From Lysinibacillus macroides (GTDB lineage: Bacteria > Bacillota > Bacilli > Bacillales_A > Planococcaceae), in contig NZ_LGCI01000014.1 of the NCBI RefSeq assembly GCF_001281525.1, positions 200,940 through 264,939 on the forward strand: a stretch of DNA of 64,000 bases, written 5' to 3'. This document shows, one piece after another, positions 26,781-35,166 of the stretch. The translations under genes were made by a program, and so were the position numbers. The notes beneath the pieces are model-generated. The model did no database searches. It saw only the letters and a program-made list of their open reading frames with translations, and was not told the DNA's origin. Each line of letters begins with the position of its first letter. Within the stretch, counting starts at the first letter, position 1.

Positions 26781-27698
26781 ATGATAGGGAAATTAGATTT
26801 ATATCGTGTTTTTAGTGTTGTCGCTAAAAATAATAGCTTTTCGAGAGCAGCTAAGGATTTATATATGACACAGCCAGCTGTTAGTCAAGCTATGATGCAA
26901 TTAGAAAAGGAGCTAGGTACACGTCTTTTTAATCGGACACCTAAGGGGGTAACATTAACAACAGAGGGTAGCCTGCTTTTTGAATATACCAACTCTGCAT
27001 TAGGGCTATTGGACGCTGGCGAGGAAAAGCTGCTAGAATTTAAAAATTTAACAACAGGACAGTTAAAAATTGGGGTAGGGGATACGATTTCTCGTTTCTT
27101 TTTAATGCCTTATTTAGAGGCATTTCATACAATGTACCCCAATATAAAGCTACAAATGCTAAATGGCACAACCTCTGAAATTTGTAATTTTATTAAATCC
27201 GGTGAGGTAGATATTGGACTTTGTAATTTTCCGATAGAAGATGCAACATTACAATTGACTGTATGTACAGATGTTCAGGATATTTTTGTCTGTGGTGAAA
27301 AATATAAAACATTAGTGTCTAAAAGCCTGAGCTATCAAGACCTTTTAAAATTCCCACTGGTGTTTCTTGAGAAAAAATCAAATTCAAGAAGATATGTAGA
27401 GGATTATTTAGTTGGTTATGGCATTCATATTGAGCCAGAGTTTGAGCTAGGCTCACATGATCTTGTGCTTGAATTTGCGCGCAGTAATTTAGGAATTGCC
27501 TGTGTCACAAAGGAGTTTTCTAAGGATTATCTGCAACGAGGACTTCTTTATGAGCTAATATTAGAGGAAAGCATTCCACCAAGAAGTATTGGCATATGTT
27601 ATTTAAAAACTGTGCCTCTTTCTAGGGCAGCAACAAAATTTGTGGAGATCATTGAACATAAGCGGTTAAATACTAGAAAAACAATGAAGAAAGCTTAG
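26781..27698 (+). CDS. LysR-family transcriptional regulator
   Basis: A 305-residue LysR regulator: N-terminal winged helix-turn-helix (LDLYRVFSVVAKNNSFSRAA, TQPAVSQAMMQLEKELGTRL) and a periplasmic-binding-protein-like effector domain from about residue 90. It is divergent from the F420-ligase-like gene and probably controls it in response to a small ligand. The ribosome site is AAGGGGTG. Its 3' end overlaps the terminator shared with the next, convergent LysR gene. Confidence 0.92.
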   Translation: MIGKLDLYRVFSVVAKNNSFSRAAKDLYMTQPAVSQAMMQLEKELGTRLFNRTPKGVTLTTEGSLLFEYTNSALGLLDAGEEKLLEFKNLTTGQLKIGVGDTISRFFLMPYLEAFHTMYPNIKLQMLNGTTSEICNFIKSGEVDIGLCNFPIEDATLQLTVCTDVQDIFVCGEKYKTLVSKSLSYQDLLKFPLVFLEKKSNSRRYVEDYLVGYGIHIEPEFELGSHDLVLEFARSNLGIACVTKEFSKDYLQRGLLYELILEESIPPRSIGICYLKTVPLSRAATKFVEIIEHKRLNTRKTMKKA

Positions 27699-27726
27699 CG
27701 ACAGTAAAAGTCAGCTAAGCTTTTTT
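27690..27726. terminator. Terminator shared by two convergent LysR genes
   Basis: AAGCTTAGC (27691-27699) and GCTAAGCTT (27714-27722) followed by T on the plus strand. The stop codons of both genes lie in or next to this stem. Confidence 0.8.
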
Positions 27727-28595
27727 AATAATGCATTCATCAATATGTCAACATTACGCTTATTCTTCATGGTTGGTGAGTAAAGATAGGAAAATGTTCG
27801 CATAAAATGCTGCCCTTCGAGAGGAAGGGTTGTCAGATCACCATTCTTTACCTCACGCTCAATTACACAGGCAGATAATAAGGAAAGACCAAGGCCTTGT
27901 ACAACACTCTCTTTGACTCCCTGATTACTACTAATTGTTAAAAGCGAATGAATCTGTAAACCATTTGCTCTAAATAAATGATCTAAATAATAACGTGTTC
28001 CTGAGCCTTCCTCACGCGCCACCCAGCTTTGTTGTTGAAGCTTATCAGCCGTAATGGGCTTTTGTCTTGTTAGAGGATGGTCACTTGCACTCACAATAAA
28101 TAACTCATCTTGCATAAATGGTTGTATAAATAGCTCCTGATCCTGAGCTTGTCCTTCTATTAGCCCAATATCAACTTGCAATAATTTAGTATATTGAATG
28201 ATTTCCTTTGTATTACCAATAATAACTTGAATCTCAAGTTGTGGGAATTGCTGATGGAGGTTGGCTAGGATGGGCGGCAATATATATTCTCCGATGGTAA
28301 AGCTTGCTCCAATGATGAGTGATCCTTGTACCTCGTGATGATAGGTAGCAATATCGTCCCTAGCTGCTTCAGTGATAGCCATGATTTGTTTTGCTCGTTT
28401 ATAAAGAATTTCGCCAGTTGGTGTAATTTGAACAGATTTTGGTGAACGAATAAATAATGTTGTGTGTAATTCTTGCTCTAAGTTTTTAATATGTAGGCTG
28501 ACACTTGGCTGTGAAATATGAAGTATTTCTGAGGTCTTTGTAAAATTATTGACCTCTACCAGTGTGACAAATGTTTTTAAAGCATCATATTGCAT
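27711..28595 (-). CDS. LysR-family regulator, CysL/YeiE-like
   Basis: A 294-residue LysR protein (MQYDALKTFVTLVEVNNFTK, SQPSVSLHIKNLEQELHTTL) with the GSLIIGASFTIGEYILPPIL segment typical of the CysL/YeiE branch, which controls sulfite and cysteine metabolism. It is divergent from a YeiH-type transporter gene, the same arrangement as yeiE-yeiH in enterobacteria. It therefore probably activates the transporter. The effector is unknown. Confidence 0.88.
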   Translation of the reverse strand: MQYDALKTFVTLVEVNNFTKTSEILHISQPSVSLHIKNLEQELHTTLFIRSPKSVQITPTGEILYKRAKQIMAITEAARDDIATYHHEVQGSLIIGASFTIGEYILPPILANLHQQFPQLEIQVIIGNTKEIIQYTKLLQVDIGLIEGQAQDQELFIQPFMQDELFIVSASDHPLTRQKPITADKLQQQSWVAREEGSGTRYYLDHLFRANGLQIHSLLTISSNQGVKESVVQGLGLSLLSACVIEREVKNGDLTTLPLEGQHFMRTFSYLYSPTMKNKRNVDILMNALLKKLS

Positions 28596-28606
28596 ATCCT
28601 CACCCC

Positions 28607-28629
28607 TATTATTAGAAATATTAATAATA
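28607..28629. promoter_or_regulatory. Inverted repeat in the LysR/YeiH divergent promoter
   Basis: TATTATT-N9-AATAATA, a T-N11-A-type LysR dyad next to the regulator start. AT-rich, so chance is possible. Confidence 0.45.
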
Positions 28630-28699
28630 ACAATTATATATATCTATTTTACTAATGATGAGCTTTTTAATAAAGTAGGAAGCAACAAGGGAGAAAGAA

Positions 28700-29722
28700 G
28701 TGAACATCATGGTAAATAGACAGAATGACATAAAATATTTTCCTCATCTAGCCTTTTTTAAAGGAATTTTATTAACATTTTTTATCGCTTTAGCGGCAAA
28801 ATATATTGCTACATTTTCGTTATTTTCAATGGTGGGACAGTTAGTGATAGCCATGGTATTAGGAGTGGCTTGGCGAGCAGCATTTACAGTACAGGCTTCG
28901 TGGCAAGCAGGTATCACATTTTCCAGTAAGAAGCTGCTACGGTTCGGTATCATTTTATTGGGCATGCGCTTAAATTTGGTAGATATTTATCATACAGGAG
29001 CCAGCGTTTTTTTAATCGCAGTTATTGATCTGCTATTTGCATTAATAGTTGTGTATGGATTAACGAAAATGTTTAAAGTCGAGCAGAAGCTAGGGATCTT
29101 AACAGCTTGCGGAACGGCTATTTGTGGAGCCGCTGCTGTAGTAGCTATTGCCCCTCAAATTAAAGCAAATGAAAAGGAAACGGCAGTAGGGGCAGCTATT
29201 GTGGCATTGTTAGGGACAGTATTTACACTTATTTATACAATACTTTATTCCATTATTCATTTAACACCAACTGAATACGGGATTTTCGCAGGTGGCACGT
29301 TACATGAAATTGCGCATGTCATTGCGGCTGCATCTACTGGTGGTAAGGAAGCGGTGGATCTAGCTGTTATTGTAAAATTAACGCGTGTGGCGCTGCTTGC
29401 ACCAATTGCTATTATTATCGGCGCTTTCTATCAAAAGGTGGATAAGGGTGAGGAAAAGGTCTTGTCATTATCGATTATTCCATGGTTTATTGTAGGGTTT
29501 TTAGCGATGGGAGCTTTTAATTCATTAGGTATTGTAGAAGCGAATACAGTACAAAGCATTGTGAATATTGCCTATATTTTAATTGCTATGGCGATGGCTG
29601 GTCTTGGCTTAAATATTGAAATTAAAACCTTTAAGGAGCTTGGTGTAAAGGCCTTTATTGCTGGCTTAATTGGTTCACTTTGTCTAGCCATAATGGGCTA
29701 TATACTCGTTATTTTTTTATAA
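28700..29722 (+). CDS. YeiH-family (putative sulfate/sulfite exporter) membrane protein
   Basis: A 340-residue membrane protein of about ten helices in the UPF0324/YeiH family; the conserved TACGTAICGAAAVVAIAPQI and the GTLHEIAHVIAA stretch are characteristic. It is annotated in databases as a putative sulfate exporter, but transport is not well established. The start is GTG 28700, with GGGAG six bases upstream; the ATG at 28709 is too far from it. The divergent YeiE-like regulator suggests a role in sulfite or sulfur stress. Confidence 0.88.
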   Translation: MNIMVNRQNDIKYFPHLAFFKGILLTFFIALAAKYIATFSLFSMVGQLVIAMVLGVAWRAAFTVQASWQAGITFSSKKLLRFGIILLGMRLNLVDIYHTGASVFLIAVIDLLFALIVVYGLTKMFKVEQKLGILTACGTAICGAAAVVAIAPQIKANEKETAVGAAIVALLGTVFTLIYTILYSIIHLTPTEYGIFAGGTLHEIAHVIAAASTGGKEAVDLAVIVKLTRVALLAPIAIIIGAFYQKVDKGEEKVLSLSIIPWFIVGFLAMGAFNSLGIVEANTVQSIVNIAYILIAMAMAGLGLNIEIKTFKELGVKAFIAGLIGSLCLAIMGYILVIFL

Positions 29723-29728
29723 GAAAAG

Positions 29729-29763
29729 ACCCTGCATAAAATTTTCATATGCAGGGCTTTTTC
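29729..29763 (+). terminator. Terminator of the yeiH-like gene
   Basis: CCCTGCATA and TATGCAGGG stem followed by C and five or more T. Confidence 0.85.
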
Positions 29764-29807
29764 AGATAGAATCAGAAGATCATGTATAAAATGTTACTTG
29801 TTGTTTA

Positions 29808-30140
29808 TTATCGTAAAGCTTCAATGGAAGATGCGAGTTCCGCAACTACAATTTTGCTGCCGATAATCGGACTATCAGCTTTGTCACCCTCAGAGCCCGA
29901 ACCTGGACGTTGATGAGCTGCAGCAAATGCATCGCTATTGCGCCATGCTTGGAAATGCTCCTTGGATTCCCAATACATATTCACACTCATTTCGTCATAA
30001 GTAGGATCATCCGTTGAAATTAACACCTCTACTTTATGGAAGCCTTCAAATTGTTGTAGAGGACCTGGTTTTGTAAAATTCGGTGCCATTCTTGCAGCAA
30101 AGCCTGGTTTTACTTGAATGCGGTTCGTTACAATAATCAT
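29808..30140 (-). CDS. hmoA: Haem-degrading monooxygenase (HmoA/IsdG-like)
   Basis: A 110-residue ABM-fold protein of the IsdG/HmoA family. The N-terminal Asn in IIVTNRIQV, the Trp in FQAWRNSDAF and the His in AAAHQRPG correspond to the Asn-Trp-His catalytic set. It opens haem to release iron. AAGGGGGG precedes the start, and a Fur-type box lies about 45 bases upstream, so it should be induced in iron limitation. Monocistronic. Confidence 0.9.
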   Translation of the reverse strand: MIIVTNRIQVKPGFAARMAPNFTKPGPLQQFEGFHKVEVLISTDDPTYDEMSVNMYWESKEHFQAWRNSDAFAAAHQRPGSGSEGDKADSPIIGSKIVVAELASSIEALR

Positions 30141-30181
30141 GCTTTTCCCCCCTTACTATTAGTTACTAAGTATTTGAATGA

Positions 30182-30200
30182 GTTATCATTGATTATCATT
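30182..30200. promoter_or_regulatory. Fur box upstream of hmoA
   Basis: GTTATCATTGATTATCATT contains two overlapping TGATWATCATT-like hexamer sets close to the Fur consensus GATAATGATAATCATTATC. Its position upstream of a haem oxygenase supports iron control. Confidence 0.6.
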
Positions 30201-30732
30201 CGCAATCAATCATAAGTGGCATAAGAAGTCATTGTCAATAGTTGCCCCTTATATCGGCTAATATTTTCCCGACAGTATTTGGTTAGTGATTTGCGGTGGA
30301 TACTATTCTAGTAAAGTATGAGATTGTCGATATTAGTCAATTTCTATTGGAAGCGGTGGAAGGTTATGCAAAAAGATAGAATGTATAGATGTCCAATTAT
30401 ATTTGCTAAAACAACAAGATTAGGCATTTATTTTGATGTATAGAAGGAAACATGCAATTCATCAAAAAACATGGTGTTGGTGATCGAAATGTTATCTTTT
30501 TTCCTGTAAATTTAATTAAGGGATGGATGATAATTTTATCGGCACCATTTTTTAAATTAAAAATATTTATTTAACTATTTTTATATAAATGAGTAGTAAT
30601 GTTATAATACGGAATTATATAATAAATTCGGATTATGTAGTCGCAATATTCATAAATCTTTTTACAACACATCCACCACCCTCACTAACAAGATGCCACA
30701 ACATGAAACGAAAAAACAGTGGGAGAGTTGAG
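30201..30732. other. Non-coding stretch with a degenerate copy of the island promoter region
   Basis: No credible gene. CGCAATCAATCATAAGT at about 30200-30217 also occurs at about 32620-32637, ahead of the response-regulator gene, and resemblance continues loosely for some 70 bases. A 25-codon frame at 30366 is not supported. The remainder is AT-rich. Confidence 0.4.
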
Positions 30733-31691
30733 ATGATAAATGGTCTTCATGATACAGTAAAATTTGAATTTAACGTTTCAATTTTTAAAAACGGAGGGAG
30801 AACAAAATTAAAAATTTTATCTGTAGTATGTTTGGCGTTAATAATAATATTTACAGAGGCTATGCCCACATTTGCACTAACATCAGAAAACAAAGCTTTC
30901 CCCTATTATACAAACTTAAATCATATTGAATTGACGGAAGATCAATACAAGAATTTGGCAAGGGTATCCGATGAAGATACAATCGCAACATTCACGCAAG
31001 ATATGGTAGATATACTTGCAAATGATACAACTTTAGAAACAAGAGGTCATTCTAAATATATATAAACAGATACAGTTGTTGATTTCCTCGGAAATGTAAT
31101 TTCTACAACGGATACAGAAGTTACTGAAAAGGAAGCGATGGAATTTATAGAAAATCCGCCAGTTCAATTGAAAGGATATCCTGTTCACCAAACGACTATG
31201 AAACGATTAACAATTAATGTTACCGCTGGATCACTTTCGAGTAAGTGACCTGTGAATGGTTAGCGGGTCAAATGCCTGCAACTCGTTCCCACGATGTGAT
31301 CGCTATAAGACCTGGTCTTAGTATAGGTCTAAATGATCGTAGCAGTATTACGGGATATTTAAAACATAATGGTTCTATTGTTCAAAATTATACTAAAGGT
31401 CATAGTAATATAAAAGATATTTCAGGTGGTGTAGGTCTTAGTATGTCTTTACCAAGCGGTGGAACGTCCATGTCACATGGGTTAACCATGATTGTTATAT
31501 CTAATAGGGATCCATTTACTGCTTATGGTAGTTTCCAACATGCCCAATCTGCGGTTACGTTAGCGGATTCAAAAGCATACAATATTAATAGTAGTGGATT
31601 GGGATCAGTCATCGACTTTACGAATACAACTACAAGATCAAAATACGATGCTATGCAAGGCGTAAATGTACATGGAGTACAGATACATTAG
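30733..31691 (+). pseudogene. Secreted protein gene, disrupted by nonsense and frameshift
   Basis: From ATG 30733 (after GGGAGAG) a frame encodes a hydrophobic signal segment (ILSVVCLALIIIFTEA, then a likely cleavage after TFA) and runs to TAA at 31063. The same frame then continues in protein-like sequence (TDTVVDFLGNV to LTINVTAGSLSSK) until TGA near 31244. From about 31245 another frame carries on as CEWLAGQMPATRSHDVIAIR to 31691. So one stop and one shift break an exported protein of about 300 residues. A strong GGAGGG at about 30794 precedes no start codon in frame, so the original start may also be lost. The family is not recognised. Confidence 0.6.
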
Positions 31692-31754
31692 ATTGTAGAT
31701 AATAAATGTAAAGGTCCAAAAAGTTGAATGATCGACTAAATGTGACAAAATGAG

Positions 31755-31794
31755 AAACCAAAGAATGTTGATTTTACAGCATTCTTTGGTTTTA
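31755..31794 (+). terminator. Terminator after the secreted-protein pseudogene
   Basis: AAACCAAAGAATG and CATTCTTTGGTTTT with a short bulge and loop. Confidence 0.8.
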
Positions 31795-31917
31795 AATATA
31801 TAGGAACAAGTTAAATGATGTAATAAATGTAAAAGTGCAATCTAGTTCATGATATGAATCGTAGGTAACACATGATCGTATAATGTCAAAAACATGATCT
31901 GATCCATGGGGGATACG

Positions 31918-32352
31918 ATGAAAAAATATATATTTCTATTTTTCATTATAATTTGTATGTTAATTATAACAGGGTGCGAGAACGATAAAAATAAAGATTT
32001 GACTTGTACTAAAATAGCTGGTGAGAATGAGGAATTTATTTTGAAGTATTCGTTTAAAGAGGGGAAAGTCTATTTGTTGGATTGGACCTTGACAGCACCA
32101 GGGAATCCAGATGTTTATGGTAGACCCTATTATGAAAGAGAATTAAAAAAGTTTAATCGGATACCAGGTTGTACACAAGCAATCACAGAAAACAATGAGA
32201 CAAGACATACGCTAAAGCAAGTTTGTGATCTTAGTAAAATGTCAGACCAGGATATCCAAACAGTATATTCAACTAACAGAAGTTCATTAGAGACTACAAG
32301 AAAGGAAACGTTAGATTGGCACGAACAGGATACGCTTACAAAATGCGAATAA
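31918..32352 (+). CDS. Small lipoprotein of unknown function
   Basis: About 144 residues with an N-terminal lysine pair, a hydrophobic stretch and the lipobox IITGC (acylated Cys20). The mature part is charged and has a few cysteines (LTCTK, GCTQAI, KQVCDLSKM, TKCE) that might form disulfides outside the cell. GGGGG lies five bases before ATG 31918; the upstream in-frame ATG lacks such spacing. No family recognised. It lies between a pseudogene and the TCS island. Confidence 0.75.
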   Translation: MKKYIFLFFIIICMLIITGCENDKNKDLTCTKIAGENEEFILKYSFKEGKVYLLDWTLTAPGNPDVYGRPYYERELKKFNRIPGCTQAITENNETRHTLKQVCDLSKMSDQDIQTVYSTNRSSLETTRKETLDWHEQDTLTKCE

Positions 32353-32388
32353 AATAAACCTTTAAATCAGTAGCACATTTTTTCCATA

Positions 32389-32433
32389 CCTTAAAGAATA
32401 AATGCTCATGGATTATCTATTCTTTAGGTTTAT
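32389..32433 (+). terminator. Terminator of the lipoprotein gene
   Basis: CCTTAAAGAATA and TATTCTTTAGG arms with a 17-base loop and a T-rich tail. Confidence 0.65.
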
Positions 32434-32486
32434 TGTCGCCTTCCCATCTTTTCTGTTAAATTTCTAGTGTTGAAAAAGACCTTTGC

Positions 32487-32620
32487 CCTTTGTTGTTACA
32501 GTTAAGCGTAATAGTCGCTAAAACATAACCATATCCAATGCATTTGGGTATGGTTTTTACTTTTGGGCATGCTAAAATAAAGCACTCTTTACTGAGGAAA
32601 TTTTTTGAGTGGGTTATCAT
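32487..32620 (+). repeat. Left direct repeat of the island (degenerate CotH 3' end plus terminator)
   Basis: This stretch matches 38311-38450. TTTGTTGTTA...CGTA...CGCTAA mirrors the last codons and stop of the cotH-like gene (both end VV...KR..R-stop). The hairpin AACCATATCCAATGC...GGTATGGTT matches its terminator, and ATGCTAAAATAAAGCAYTCTTT-CTGAGGA follows in both. Identity over the best 85 bases is roughly 80 percent by eye. It appears to be what is left of a second cotH-like gene. A hairpin terminator (about 32525-32557) is included. Confidence 0.6.
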
Positions 32621-32663
32621 GCGCAATCAATCATAAGTAAAGTAGAAAGACATTATCGATAGC

Positions 32664-32696
32664 TGACACTTCCCTGACATTATTCGGTGCTATACT
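32664..32696 (+). promoter_or_regulatory. Promoter of the response-regulator gene with TGACA direct repeats
   Basis: TGACA at 32664-32668 and 32675-32679 (11-base period), then 11 bases, then the -10 box TATACT (32691-32696). The layout is identical to the promoter at 35079-35111. Direct repeats one helical turn apart beside a -10 box without a proper -35 are typical of OmpR/PhoB activation, so autoregulation is likely. Confidence 0.7.
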
Positions 32697-32730
32697 GATA
32701 GAAAAAAGGCTAATAGTGAGGTGGATGGCT

Positions 32731-33417
32731 GTGGCAAATATATTAGTGGTGGAAGATGAATATGCAATCAGCCAGGTTTTAACGGTTTATTTAAAAAAGG
32801 TAGGCTATGAGGTGACACAATGCTTTAATGGTGGACAGGCATTAGATGTATTTCATAAGGTACAGCCAGACTTAGTATTGCTAGATATTATGCTGCCCGA
32901 GAAAAATGGGTGGTTGATTTTAAAGGAAATAAGAGAGCTAAGTGCTTGTCCCATTATTATGTTAACCGCATTAGGTGAGGTGAATAATCGTTTAGAGGGC
33001 TTTGAGCAAGGTGCAGACGATTATATTGCTAAACCTTTTATTGCAGATGAAGTTGTGGCAAGAGTAAAGGCAGTGTTACGACGTACCACAGGGAATCTTG
33101 ATCCAACTTCTATAAAGCGCTATGGAGCTCTTCAAATTGATCGTAAGGCACATCAGGTATTTTTAGGAGAGGAAGAAATTATATTAACACCAAGAGATTT
33201 ATCAGTACTGTTGTTTTTAGCTGACCATCCGAACCAAACGTTTACACGTGACCAGCTTATCGATCAAATTTGGGGTTGGGAATATGAGGGGAGCGATCGA
33301 GCCGTCGATTTAGCTATTAAGAGGCTACGTAGGGCATTAAAGGAATGGGATGAAGCAGAGGGAGAAATAAAGACACTACGTGGATTGGGGTATCAGCTAA
33401 GTGTTTCAAAAAAATAA
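32731..33417 (+). CDS. OmpR/PhoB-family response regulator
   Basis: A 228-residue two-domain regulator: receiver with Asp52 (LVLLDIMLPEKNG), DE at 9-10 and Lys in the AKPF motif, then a C-terminal winged helix (LTPRDLSVLLFLADHPNQTF to TLRGLGYQLS). The frame is open from GTG 32716, but AGGTGG lies six bases before GTG 32731, which gives the usual ANILVVEDE start. It overlaps the kinase gene by 17 bases. It is the probable binder of the TGACA repeats upstream of itself and of the VTC cassette. Confidence 0.93.
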   Translation: MANILVVEDEYAISQVLTVYLKKVGYEVTQCFNGGQALDVFHKVQPDLVLLDIMLPEKNGWLILKEIRELSACPIIMLTALGEVNNRLEGFEQGADDYIAKPFIADEVVARVKAVLRRTTGNLDPTSIKRYGALQIDRKAHQVFLGEEEIILTPRDLSVLLFLADHPNQTFTRDQLIDQIWGWEYEGSDRAVDLAIKRLRRALKEWDEAEGEIKTLRGLGYQLSVSKK

Positions 33418-34804
33418 ACGCATTGCCTTACTCCATTACTGGACAAGCCGCTATTTACTCACCCTTTTCATCGGGCTAGCGATTATTTCATTGATTTCTG
33501 CAGCATGGATTCGTCATACAACCTTTGAAAATCGCTTAGAGATGATGGCGTTTTTAGCAGATGAAACCGTTTATCGTCTTACTGATACATCTGAGCCAAA
33601 TGGTATTCCGGGCTTTATCGGTGATCGAGAACGTTTTACTATGAGGGAAATTGATCCTATTTTATATGTGGTAGATACAGCAGGCAATATATTGACAAGT
33701 AATCGTCCTGTGCCACCTGATCGTGTTAAAAATATTGCTAGCTTATTGGATGGCAAAGAGGGCATAGCGAAAATAACGGATGAGCAAGCATCTATTCAAT
33801 ATGTTGTGAAAAGAAAAATAGAAAGTAATCATAAGTTAATGGGCTGGGTACTTGTGATGGAAAAAAGCGACAATTTAACAAGAGTGAACCAGGCATATGG
33901 TCAGCTTGCACTGTTAATTGGGGCGTTAGCTGTTTTAGGCTGGATCGCTATTTATTTTTTATCAAAGCGTTTAGCCTATCCAATTAAGCAAGTAGCGAAA
34001 GCCGCAAAGCAAGTGCAGGAAGGAAATTATACCATTGATTTGCCTCAGGATAGTAAGGAAGAAGAGGTATATGAGCTTGTGACCTCCTTTGAAAATATGG
34101 CACATAAGCTAGAGCAGCTGGAGAAAACCCGAACGGAATTATTAGCAGGTGTTACGCATGAGCTGAAAACACCTGTGACATCTATAAGTGGCTTATTACA
34201 GGCTGTTAGAGATGGCGTTGTAACTGGACAGGATGCAAAGGAATTTATTGATATGGCGATGGTCGAAACAATGAAGATGAAAACAATGGTCGGTGATTTA
34301 CTGGCGTTTAATCAATTTGCTGTGGATGCTATTCCAGTCAAGCTTGAGGTTGTGAATGTTAATCAGCTTCTGCGTGATGCGGTGATGCAGTGGAAAGTCA
34401 TGCAAGAAGAGGAACGGGTAGATGTACAATTACATTTACTAGAGCAAGCCGTAATGGTTCAGGCAGATATTGTACGTGTTCAGCAAATTATGACAAATCT
34501 ATTTACCAATGCCAAACAGGCAATGGACAATGGCACGATTACAATCACTGTAATGGATCAGGGGGCTACACTAGCTATTGTGGTGAAAGATACAGGTGAT
34601 GGTATCCCGCTGGAAGATCAGGCATTTATTTTTGAGCGTTTTTATAGAGGGGAAAATAAAAAATATACTATTAGAGGACTAGGTCTAGGGTTACCACTTA
34701 GTAAAATGATGGCACAATCGATTGGTGGTGACTTGCGATTAATCGAAAGCGACACCTCTGGGACATGCTTTGAATTTGTATTGCAAAAGGCTACTACGTC
34801 ATAA
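33401..34804 (+). CDS. Membrane sensor histidine kinase
   Basis: A 467-residue kinase: helix at about 15-37, an extracytoplasmic loop of about 130 residues, helix at about 170-190, HAMP, HisKA with His253 (GVTHELKTPVTSI), and an ATPase domain (NLFTNAKQAM, DTGDGIP, RGLGLGLPL). GTG start within the end of the regulator gene, so expression is coupled. Its sensor loop has no recognised fold. It is the partner of the upstream regulator and likely controls the VTC-DUF4956-CotH genes. A terminator overlaps its stop codon. Confidence 0.92.
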   Translation: MFQKNKRIALLHYWTSRYLLTLFIGLAIISLISAAWIRHTTFENRLEMMAFLADETVYRLTDTSEPNGIPGFIGDRERFTMREIDPILYVVDTAGNILTSNRPVPPDRVKNIASLLDGKEGIAKITDEQASIQYVVKRKIESNHKLMGWVLVMEKSDNLTRVNQAYGQLALLIGALAVLGWIAIYFLSKRLAYPIKQVAKAAKQVQEGNYTIDLPQDSKEEEVYELVTSFENMAHKLEQLEKTRTELLAGVTHELKTPVTSISGLLQAVRDGVVTGQDAKEFIDMAMVETMKMKTMVGDLLAFNQFAVDAIPVKLEVVNVNQLLRDAVMQWKVMQEEERVDVQLHLLEQAVMVQADIVRVQQIMTNLFTNAKQAMDNGTITITVMDQGATLAIVVKDTGDGIPLEDQAFIFERFYRGENKKYTIRGLGLGLPLSKMMAQSIGGDLRLIESDTSGTCFEFVLQKATTS

Positions 34805-34825
34805 GAGCGTAGTAGCCTTTTCTTA
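34785..34825 (+). terminator. Terminator of the two-component operon
   Basis: AAAAGGCTACTACG (34785-34798) and CGTAGTAGCCTTTT (34808-34821), a perfect 14-base stem that contains the kinase stop codon in its loop. Confidence 0.9.
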
Positions 34826-34859
34826 TGTTTGTAGGCAAAATAAAAAGAATTAAGTCCAA

Positions 34860-34985
34860 TTAGAGCCAATCTTTTACATATGCGATTAATCCTAGGAATG
34901 TACCTATCCCTGCACCAAAGAAAATAGGAATTATAATATTGGGATTATACCTTTTTTTATTTAGTAGTTTATTATTATGATTCAT
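34860..34985 (-). CDS. 41-residue single-helix membrane peptide
   Basis: A minus-strand frame from ATG 34985, preceded by a near-perfect TAGGAGGAA site, encodes 41 residues. A basic, Asn-rich N-terminus (NHNNKLLNKKRYNPN) is followed by one hydrophobic segment with glycine spacing (IIIPIFFGAGIGTFLGLIAY) and a VKDWL end. Length, ribosome site and composition support a real small membrane protein. It lies between the two-component operon and the divergent VTC cassette, so it may be an accessory of that system; this is inference. Confidence 0.6.
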   Translation of the reverse strand: MNHNNKLLNKKRYNPNIIIPIFFGAGIGTFLGLIAYVKDWL

Positions 34986-35078
34986 TAAAATTCCTCCTAC
35001 CATTCTTTATTCACTATACGGAAAAATTAAGAAAACGTTTCAGGCTTTCTTCAACAGGACAAAAAGAAAATAGTAGAC

Positions 35079-35111
35079 TGACATCTGCCTGACACAAAGG
35101 CCCTTTATAGT
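35079..35111 (+). promoter_or_regulatory. Promoter of the VTC-DUF4956-CotH cassette with TGACA direct repeats
   Basis: TGACA at 35079-35083 and 35090-35094 (11-base period), an 11-base gap, then TATAGT (35106-35111). The same geometry is found ahead of the response-regulator gene, so both promoters probably answer to that regulator. Confidence 0.7.
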
Positions 35112-35166
35112 AGGTCATGTAAGCAACACTAGCACGACTAAAGAAAACGAAAGAAAGGTGATGTAT

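Noticed and set aside
30366-30443. 25-codon frame in the duplicated promoter-like region
   Set aside because: Weak ribosome site and no recognisable protein features.
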